Assembly: GCA_965153355.1 (NCBI GenBank)
Contig: OZ231127.1
Span: 28,644,001 to 28,708,000 of the forward strand
DNA: 64,000 nt
Source of the DNA: Flaccisagitta enflata
Taxonomy: Eukaryota; Chaetognatha; Sagittoidea; Aphragmophora
Direction: 5' to 3'
Position numbers and translations under genes: made by a program. Every line of letters begins with the position of its first letter. Position 1 is the first letter of the stretch. Under the pieces are notes generated by a model that worked only from the letters and a program-made list of their open reading frames with translations, did not search any database and was not told the origin of the DNA. Shown piece by piece: positions 55,954 to 64,000 of the stretch.

Positions 55954-57336
55954 AAAATTATAGTACTGATATGAATAACTGGATTTTGATTGAAAAATTG
56001 CTTAGTAGGGAAACTTGAGGTTTCATCTCTAATCTATGTAAAAGACAAACTATGTCATCAAAGTGAATGAAATTTTGACATAAAAATGTTAATGTAATTT
56101 TTCTCGATCAGTAGTAGGTAAATATTTATTTTGTTGGTAAATATTTATTTTGTTGGTATTCTGATTTAGTTGTGTGTGTGTGTGTGTGTGTGTGTCGCCT
56201 CAATGCACTAAGGGCCACGGATTGCGCTAGATGGCTCCTTGGGTATTTGGGTAAAAATTTTCATCTCTGCTATATGGCTCAAACTAAGTAGAATGGTCAT
56301 GGTAGCATTGGAGCATACATTACCGGTCTATATGACAGGTTTTATGGCTATTTAGAGTGAAAAAAGGCGACCTAAATCGTCATTACTACAAAAAATGCTA
56401 CATTTCAAGAATAATCAAAGAATTTTTTGGATTATCTGTTAAGATTACTAAAAGCTCATGATATCTTCAATATTGGATTGGATTCCTTCATTAATGTTTA
56501 AATGTCTGGAAAAATCTAAAAAATCATTATTTTTTACATTTTTAGCACTATTAAATTAGTCTACTATTTCTACAAATTTAACCTAATTTGCATGCTTTTA
56601 TTACCCTATAAATATAAAAAATCGCACAATGAGCCACCTATGCCAAATTGTAGTTCATGGGGTCCTGAATCCAGAATGCTATGGCTAAAGCGGGCCTTTG
56701 ACGTCCAAATTGCGATTTTCTTGGCCTAAAATGGACAAGTAATAATGTGGATAAAAGTAAAAATCTATATTTGATTGAAAGAAAAATAAGCAAAATGAGC
56801 TAAATGAGCAAAAAAATGATTTTTTTTTAGCACCTTATTAAGGATTCTTATTGAACAAAGACCAAAATTTGATTGATTTGGTCAAAACTTTAGACAATTT
56901 AAATACTAAATGTAAGAGAGTTTAGCAGTATTTTTAACTTTATTTTCTCAAATTTTTCTTCTTTTGTACTCTAGGCTCATAAAGCTATTTATCCAATAGA
57001 AATGAGTCAATATTGGATAGAAATAGTTTCATAACATCTGAAAATACGCAGAAAAATGTTTTTTACTTTGTATATTTCATAAGGAGCAATGTAATGGAAA
57101 AGATATAATGTTAATTCCCAATGAGCCACCTAGCGCACGATGCAGCCCACAGTGCAATGGTCGGCGACCATGTGTGTGACCGACCAAATGCGTGTGACTA
57201 CATATGTGACAAGGGGAATCTTACTCTCTTCACACCATAGCTCTTATCATAACACTCTTACTCTTATCACACTCTTACTCTTGTAGTCTTATTACACTTT
57301 TACTTTTCATACTTCGACCCTTATCTTACTCCGACT
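55954..57336. other. AT-rich, nothing recognised
   Basis: Contains a short (GT)n at 56175-56195. No coding signal supported. Confidence 0.35.
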
Positions 57337-57344
57337 CTTATCAG

Positions 57345-57471
57345 TAGGGATGTGGAAGCGGTCGATTTTTTTACCGCTTCCGCTTCCGCCTCCGCTTCCA
57401 TTTTGTAGTTCAAAAACTAGTAGCTATCCCATCCTCCAAATTGGAAGCGGTCAATCGCTTCCACATCCCTA
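57345..57471. mobile_element. 127-bp hAT-type MITE with 8-bp target-site duplication
   Basis: Termini TAGGGATGTGGAAGCG and the inverse CGCTTCCACATCCCTA, 16 bp perfect, flanked on both sides by CTTATCAG (57337-57344 and 57472-57479). Confidence 0.92.
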
Positions 57472-57517
57472 CTTATCAGACTCTTTGCACTTACGTATCA
57501 CACTCTTATGCTTTTTC

Positions 57518-57662
57518 TGTGTGTGTTTGTCATTGTGCGTGTGTGATCATGCGTGTGTGTGTTTGTCATTGTGCGTGTGTGATCATGCGTGTGTGTGTTT
57601 GTGTGACCATGTGTATGTTTGCGTCGGTGTAACCATGTGTATGTGTGTTTCTGCGTGTACAT
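57518..57662 (+). repeat. TGTGTG-rich low-complexity stretch
   Basis: Imperfect repeats of GTGTTTGTCATTGTGCGTGT and GATCATGCGTGT. Confidence 0.85.
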
Positions 57663-58141
57663 GTACACTTTTTTTTTTATAAGAACGTCATTTTTTTAAG
57701 GTTTCATGTTTTTATTTTCAAGGCCAAATGAAACCTTAAATGTTATTAGAGCTTTTTTAATTGAAAATACTATATAAACTATAAGGAATCTTATAATATA
57801 CTATTGAGTATATTTCTTTTGAATACTATTGAAACAAATGCTAAACATTAATGTCTGGGGATATTTTGTTGGTTTTTATATTAGAAATTAAAAATTTTTA
57901 GCTTAATTATACTAAAATGTTATAGTTTTGTTAATGTTCTTTAAATGTTACTTTGAGCGAAATTTTTTCCTCAAGATTTGAAGCCTTCGTATGTTCTTAA
58001 GATGTTCTTAATTTTGGGGCCATTCAAAGCCTCGATGTTCTTATAAACTAGGTTCTTTTAAAAAAAAAGTGCATGTGACCATTTTTATGTGTATCTGTTT
58101 GTGGATGTGCCTGTGTGTTTGACCATTCAATGTGCGTGAGT

Positions 58142-58959
58142 CTGAGCCGGACTTAGCCTCCGCGGGGCCCTAGGCTTGACTGCTACCGCGGGCCCCCCAG
58201 CCCCCCCCCCTCCCTGCGGGCCCTACTACCTCATTCTCTCGGCTTTTCTACCATGCTGCTCTCCTCTTCCTCTGATATCATATACATTAAGCTGGCGAGA
58301 CATTTGAATACCAAAAGCCTATTTAGAAGAACATTAGTCTTTATTTCATTTTGTTTATAACATCCTATAATGTAATATTGTTTTAAAAAGTTTGAATATA
58401 CTTAATCCTGGAGAAAATCTGACAGATTATGGTTTGCAACTTAATGGTAAGCAATTCCAATTGTCACGATACAATTCATTCTAAAAAGGGATGGGAAAAA
58501 AAGAAAATTTTCTAAAGATTGGGAAAAAAAATACTAATGAATTTCTTTGATACATCAATACTTTATCTGTAACAATGGAGCTCTTTTTAGTCGCGTGCTC
58601 CGCTTTGTCGGTCCATCGGTCCATCGGTCCGTTGGTCCATCTGTCAGTCTGTCCATCACACTTTTCTTTTTAGGCATTTATGTTTTTTATGGCCTAGCTG
58701 CTCCTGCCCAAATGCTCCACTGACCTCAAATATGGCCCCTGCCCACCCACACGTGACTGGGGTAGCCGTGTATCTGGCCTTGTTTATATTTACTCTCCTA
58801 TTCTTTTTTCTGTTTTTTTTCTTTTGTCTTTCTGTCATTCTTCTCTCTTTCTCTCTTTCTTTTTTTCTTTTTTCCAAGTTGGGGGCCCTACCGCGGGGCC
58901 CCCCTCACCGCGGGGCCCTAGGCTTAAGCCTCTTAAGCCTATTGGGAAGTCCGGCTCAG
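58142..58959. mobile_element. hAT-type element with nested hairpin-headed repeat
   Basis: Termini CTGAGCCGGACTT and AAGTCCGGCTCAG, flanked on both sides by GCGTGAGT (58134-58141 and 58960-58967). Subterminal GC-rich words (CCGCGGGGCCCTAGGCTT, ACCGCGGG) occur in both arms. The interior carries no transposase but contains a type-1 hairpin-headed repeat at 58584-58784. Confidence 0.88.
58584..58784 (+). repeat. Hairpin-headed repeat, type 1 (nested)
   Basis: TTTTTAGTCGCGTGCTCCGC, TCGGTCCATCGGTCCATCGG, CTCCTGCCCAAATGCTCCAC, GGCCCCTGCCCACCC and CCGTGTATCTGGCCTTGTTT. Inside the hAT-type element, so it inserted later. Confidence 0.88.
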
Positions 58960-58967
58960 GCGTGAGT

Positions 58968-59711
58968 GAGTGAGTGAGTGAGTGATCTATCTTGATTCAA
59001 CCCTGATTGCACAGAATGACATTTTGAGTAAGGTATGAAATAATGAGTTCCCATCGGGCCATGCTAGCAAAACCGTCTTTTGTTTTTCATTGAAAGGAAA
59101 ATGGAATAGGAATTTCAGAGGCCTCTGCCCAATCGCACTTCGTTGTTATGTGATCTATTTCGGGGCTAGTCTGACGAAAGCATGTTTATATTATGAAAAA
59201 CAGTTATTTCTCGTCTCGGTTCTACTCAAGTTTACCAAATTAAAAAGCTCGCTGAGTCAAGCCGACCTCTAGCCACGCTCAGGTATTTGCCAAATGTATT
59301 GGAGCATGACTGTTGATTTTCACCATCTGACTCCCAAGATCAATTTTCATCATTTTTATGCTACTTTTAGTCCAGTTTAATCAAAATACAATGAAAATGT
59401 TTTGTTTTTTTATTCTTATGCATGTGGCATTGAGATGTGATGAGAGGATTCATCAAGAAAAAGAATGAGTTAGTGTTAAGTTTTCAAAAATTTCATCGGT
59501 TTTTTATTATGTCTCAAGACTTAATTATCATGAAACAAATATCGAGTGGGCGCTTATCTGATCGATAACATTGTGTGAATCCATAATCAGGCCTTGCAGC
59601 CATTTGGATTTGCTTCGTGAACAATTTGCCTGTGTTGACATCATGCAGGCACCAAAAAGTCCATTTCCTTAACCTGCTATACCCAGTGATTTGAGAGAGG
59701 TAAAATTGATA
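58968..59711. other. No gene seen
   Basis: Begins with GTGA repeats and continues as mixed AT-rich sequence; a 60-codon plus-strand frame at 59090-59272 has no recognisable domain. Confidence 0.35.
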
Positions 59712-59923
59712 AACAAGGCCGGATACACGGCTACCTTAGTCGCGTGCGGGTGGGCAGGGGCAGTATTTGAGTTACTAAAGCACTTGGGCAAGTGCAGTGA
59801 GGCCAAAGACCGCAAAAACATAAAAAAAGTAAAATGGGGACCAACCGACCAACTAACCAACCGACCGACTGACCGACCGACGGATAAAGCGGGGAGTAGT
59901 GTCGCGTAGCACGCGACTAAAAA
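59712..59923 (-). repeat. Hairpin-headed repeat, type 1 (inverse, full)
   Basis: AACAAGGCCGGATACACGGC, GTCGCGTGCGGGTGGGCAGG, AGTGCAGTGAGGCC, GTAAAATGGGGACC, a CCGACCGACTGACCGACCG run and GTAGCACGCGACTAAAAAC. The most complete inverse copy. Confidence 0.9.
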
Positions 59924-59973
59924 CAGCGTAAACATGTCAGTATATCCTGAATTCTGAAATTCTTAAATGATGA

Positions 59974-61671
59974 TGTACTACCTAGGAAATAAATATAGAA
60001 CCAACTTCAACTCAAGATATCTCGGCTTTAAAAAACGCCAGATAACTTTGTAAAAAAATCAAATTAATCTACATCGAAAAATCTACAAAATGAGTGCAAT
60101 CTGGCATCTGCAGCTTTTTTCGTTTAAAAATGACAAGCAAATAAGTGAAAACAGTCATTTTGAAATTTGCAAAATAATTGACGAGGTAGGATCAAAAGTA
60201 AATTAGAGACACCTTCAATTTAGATTATCTCGGCTTTCAGATAGGCCAGAGAGTTTTTAAAAAAAAGCAAATTAATCTATGTCAAAAAATCTACAAGATG
60301 AGCGCAATCTGGTTACTGTAACTTTAGCCGATTAGAAATGACAAGCAAAAAAGTAAAAACATGTCTTTGATATAATTAGTCCATAGGAGTCTAACAAAAG
60401 CAGTGGAACAATCTAGCTTGATTTTTTTTTTTAAATAGTTTACAAAATGCCTCCCAACGGCCAGGAATCCCGATGGAGAAAATCTCAATTTTAAGGGTTA
60501 TGAAAAAAAAAAATGGACCCATCCCAGATTTTTGCACAGGGGACCTAAAAAGGCTGTAGAACAAGATTCTGATGTTCATTTTGACCTAACTTGAGCCAAA
60601 AAAAAAAAGAAACAGGTTTAGTGCAAAAAACAGCTATTTTTCCTAAAAAAATGGCATTAAATGAAATATTTTGGCCCTTTTTTTTGCAGAAACATAAAGT
60701 ACCAATAGTAATTGATATTTGAGTGAATGTAGAACAATTTTTGATAGGTCTATGAGGTTCAAAAATAGCATTAAAATGCTCAAAAATGGAGAAATGACCT
60801 AAGAATTAAAAAATTGTCAAAACTGATGATTTGGAACAGTTTCCTAGGGAAAAATATGCTGTCAGAATGAATTTCATTGATTTACTTAAAAAAACATAAG
60901 CGAAAAACGCAAAACCGCAATATGCAAATGAGATCAAAGTGTGATTTTTGCAAAAAATGGCAAAACATGTTTTTTCTTTTTACAGAAGCTAAACACAATA
61001 AAATATTGAGTACTTACCTTTCCAAAGCTATTTTTTGCGAAAACCGCACTTTGACCTCATTTGCATATTGCGGTTTTGCGTTTTTCGCTTATCACGGCTA
61101 TGTTTTTTTAAGTAAATCGATGAAATTCATACTGACAGCATATTTTACCCTAAGAAACTGTTCCAAAACATCAGTTTTGACAATTTTTTAATTTTTAGGT
61201 CATTTCTTCATTTTTGAGCATTTTAATGCTATTTTTGAACCTCATAGACCAATTCAAAATTGTTCTAGAGTCACTCAAATATCAATTACTATTGGGACTT
61301 TATGTTTCTGTAAAAAAAAAGTCAAAAAAATTTCATTTAATACTATTTTTTTAGGAAAAATAGCCGTTTTTTGCAATAAAAACCGTTTCTTTTTTTTTTG
61401 GCTCAAGTCAGGTCAAAATGAACATCAGAATCTTGTTCTACAGCCTTTTTAGGTCCCCTGTGCAAAAATCTGGGATGGGTCCTTTTTTTTTTTTTTTTTA
61501 AAGAATTTTGCAAGTGAGACTTCTGGCCGCCAAAGGTAAAACTGGATAAGTTAGTTAAGAAAAAGGTTATGTGAAATACTAGTACTGTCAGTAGAATGTT
61601 TTATGTGATGTAAGGATGGGAAATCAAACAATTCCTCTGTTGGTTCTATATTTATTTCCTAGGTAGTAAAA
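59974..61671. repeat. Giant imperfect palindrome, inner arms ~480 bp, outer pieces further out
   Basis: Inner arms: AAACGCAAAACCGCAATATG at 60905 is the inverse of 61056-61076; ACCCATCCCAGATTTTTGCA at 60518 mirrors 61462-61482; ATTCTGATGTTCATTTTGAC mirrors its inverse. The outermost pair, TACTACCTAGGAAATAAATA-TAGAACCAA (59976), is mirrored at 61640-61670. The left arm has an extra ~205-bp direct duplication (60010-60170 and 60215-60365). Confidence 0.85.
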
Positions 61672-61795
61672 GGGTAGCACGATGTTTTGATCACTGCATT
61701 ACTAGGCAACCGGCAGACAATAATATTCTTCTTTTGACTGACCAAAAACAATATTAGGGAAAAAATGAATTTCAGCCATTCAAATTATTAAACAT

Positions 61796-61984
61796 TTTTA
61801 GTCGCGTGCACGCGACTCTACAATCCGCTTTGTCCGTCGGTCGGTCGGTTGGTTGGTCGGTCGGTTTTTTTTTTATGATTTTCTTTCTTTGACATCACAG
61901 CTCCTGCCTAAATGGTCTAGTTACCTCAAATATGGCCCCTGCCCACCCGCACGCGACTTCGGTAGCCGTGTATCCGGCCTTGTT
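61796..61984 (+). repeat. Hairpin-headed repeat, type 1 (full)
   Basis: TTTTTAGTCGCGTGCACGCG, CTTTGTCCGTCGGTCGGTCG, GGCCCCTGCCCACCCGCACG and CCGTGTATCCGGCCTTGTT. The hairpin (AGTCGCG TGCA CGCGACT) is perfect here. Confidence 0.92.
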
Positions 61985-62990
61985 GTTTGTCCCAACCATG
62001 TCCGTCATTTATTTTCTCTCCCCAATCAGTTCCCATGATTCCTGCACTGCAAATTTTTGATCCTGATTCTTTTAGAAGAAGTGGGGCAATGATATAATAA
62101 AAGAAAAAATCATCTATTCCCAATTTGGGAAAGTCGTAGGGGGAAAATTGAATTTCGGACATACAAATTATTAAACATTTTGCGCAAAAACGAAAAAGAT
62201 GATTTCATGAGTTGCGAAATGGGCTCTGATCATTTCAATCGGTTGTAATGTGAAGGTATAGTCCCTGGGAGGTTGGAACATGAAATATTGCAAATTTATG
62301 CAAATAAAGCTATAGAATACTATTGCGAATGCGAGCTCAAAATCGAGGGTCCACTAAGATTGGCTGATTATGGATTTGGACCCCCCAGACACACTATTGA
62401 TCATATTAAAAAGGAAATGGTGATTTAGATCATGTTAGAAATTGCGATTTTTTCCATCAGTCTGTCAGTGAAAATCACCGACTATGAATTCAGTAGTAAT
62501 ATGGCTTGGATAACATAACATTATAACCCAAAAATTAGAAAAAGGACGAACCTTGGGAGCTCTTACCCGTGTTTAATGCGCACCCCTCACAACTTTCCTT
62601 AGAATTATCTAAATCCATCTTAACCCTTACTATAGAGCAGCTCGACAGATACAAATCAACAGCACGAAAAACCTTTGTCAGCTATTTATGGAATGGGCAA
62701 GTGACAAAGAGTACCATATTTGTGTGCTGAATTGCGACCCGTGCATTCCGCACACCTATCTGATGTTCCCGTTGTGGAAATGCTCATAACATCCATAACC
62801 TAAGATCAAGATTTTTCCCTCATACTGAGAACAGTCTACCAAGATACGCTTGAGTCAACCTCAAGCCAACCAGAGCTGAGGTCTCTACGATCATAATTTT
62901 TCGCGTTATGATTTTTTGTCCGCGACGGAATACCATTCCGACGCGGACTATAATTCGAGGCGGGTGGGTGTCGTCGTCGTTGTTGTCGTC
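61985..62990. other. No gene seen
   Basis: Mixed sequence with a dispersed-repeat patch at 62570-62700 (related to 53150-53290) and a GTCGTCGTCGTTG run at 62969-62992. Confidence 0.35.
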
Positions 62991-62999
62991 GTCCACACT

Positions 63000-63850
63000 T
63001 TTAAAAATGGGCTAACTTTTGAACGCCTTGACCGATTTGCTTCATATTTGGAGGGAAGTTGTACTAGGGTAAGCCGCTTTGCGGCCTATGCGTATGTTAT
63101 GATCCGACCCACCCAACCGGCCCAACCAGCCTACCAGCCTAAAAGTGAAAAATGTGCATAACTTTGGCATTTTCAACCGATTTGGTTGAAACTTGGTATG
63201 TAGTCTCTAAATGGAAGGACTCAACATATGTATTTGAATTGTAAAGATTTTAGCATGCTAACCGGCCAAACCGGCCTACCACCCAACCAGCCTACCAGCC
63301 GAAAAGTGAAAAACGTGCATAACTTCTGCATTTTTCAACCGATTTGGTTAAAACTTGGTATGTAGTCTCTAAATGGAAGGACTCAACATATGTATTTGAA
63401 TTGTAAAGATTTCAGCATGCTAACCGGCCAAACCGGCCTACCACCCAACCAGCCTACCAGCCGAATAGTGAAAAATGTGCATAACTTCTGCATTTTTCAA
63501 CCGATTTGGTTGAAACTTGGTATGTAGTCTCTGAATAGAAGGACTCAATATAAGTATTTGAATCGTGAAGATTTTAGCATGCTAACCGGCCAAACCGGCC
63601 TACCACCCAACTAGCCTACCAGCCTTAAAGTGAAAAAAGTTCATAACTTTGGCGTTTTTCAACTGATGAGGTGTAAACTTGGTATGCTTTCTCTAAATGG
63701 AAGGACTCAACATATGTATTTGATTTGTAAAGATTTTAGCATGCTAACCGGCCTACCACCCAACCAGCCTACCAGCCTACCACCTTAAAAGTGAAAAATG
63801 TGCATAACTTGAACAATTCTCAATCGATTTGGTTAAAATTTGGTATGTAG
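63000..63850. repeat. Tandem repeat, ~162-bp unit, about five copies
   Basis: GCATGCTAACCGGCC recurs at about 63253, 63415, 63578 and 63739; each unit contains ACCAGCCTACCAGCC, GTGAAAAATGTGCATAACTT, CGATTTGGTTGAAACTTGGT and GGAAGGACTCAACATATG. The first unit is diverged and the last is followed by unrelated TTTGACAAC repeats at the window edge. Confidence 0.92.
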
Positions 63851-63904
63851 ACTCAAAATTAAATGGCTCAACCTATGCATATGAACAAAGCAGCTTATCT
63901 CTCA

Positions 63905-64000
63905 ACCCCTACTTGACCGCTATTTGACAAGACCATTTGACAGTACTGTTTGACAACGGTATTTGACAACGGCTTTCGACAACACTTCGACAACACCATT
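63905..64000 (+). repeat. Short TTTGACAAC-type tandem repeat at the window edge
   Basis: TTGACAAGACCATTTGACAG, TTTGACAACGGTATTTGACA and CGACAACACTTCGACAACAC; continues past the edge. Confidence 0.75.

Overview
This is a eukaryotic, almost certainly metazoan, genomic window. It has GC-richer coding exons with GT..AG introns in an AT-rich background packed with repeats, and the recognisable proteins (a complete Nanos zinc finger, the C-terminus of an ARHGAP18/28-type RhoGAP) are animal families. I cannot place the species more precisely. The gene models below were assembled by hand from splice sites and reading phase, so exon edges are inferences unless stated otherwise.

Layout. (1) 157-2086, plus strand: the 3' end of an ARHGAP18/28/conundrum-like RhoGAP gene, whose 5' part lies outside the window. 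(2) 6125-13550, minus strand: a nanos gene, which I reconstruct as five phase-consistent exons (330 aa) ending in a perfect (CCHC)2 Nanos finger. (3) 14051-16589, minus: a two-exon, five-finger C2H2 protein (292 aa). Its single intron is bounded at both splice sites by the inverted termini of a repeat element. (4) 16691-18118: an element with ~300-bp inverted repeats carrying an acidic, single-C2H2 ORF. (5) 18350-23794, minus: a seven-exon gene (839 aa) with all phases matching. It is a low-complexity, probably nuclear protein with a conserved-looking C-terminus that I cannot name. (6) 27339-33707, plus: a very large, intron-poor gene for a secreted protein built from about 14 tandem helical repeats of 147-151 aa. 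Its first ten repeats are intact and its last four carry frame breaks. (7) 33708-64000: thirty kilobases in which I find no convincing gene. It holds satellites, minisatellites, long palindromes, hAT- and mariner-type non-autonomous elements, and many copies of a hairpin-headed repeat superfamily.

The genes do not form a functional unit. Nanos is a translational repressor of the germ line, the RhoGAP acts on Rho GTPases, the C2H2 protein should bind DNA, and the repeat protein is exported. What unites the window is repeat biology: inverted-repeat elements at several scales, repeats nested inside repeats, elements carrying private minisatellites, and one intron that looks element-derived.

Most worth a second look: the inverted-repeat-bounded intron at 14872-16531; the ABC-ordered repeat gene at 27339-33707; the unnamed 839-aa gene; and the hairpin-headed repeats that recur at least twenty times.
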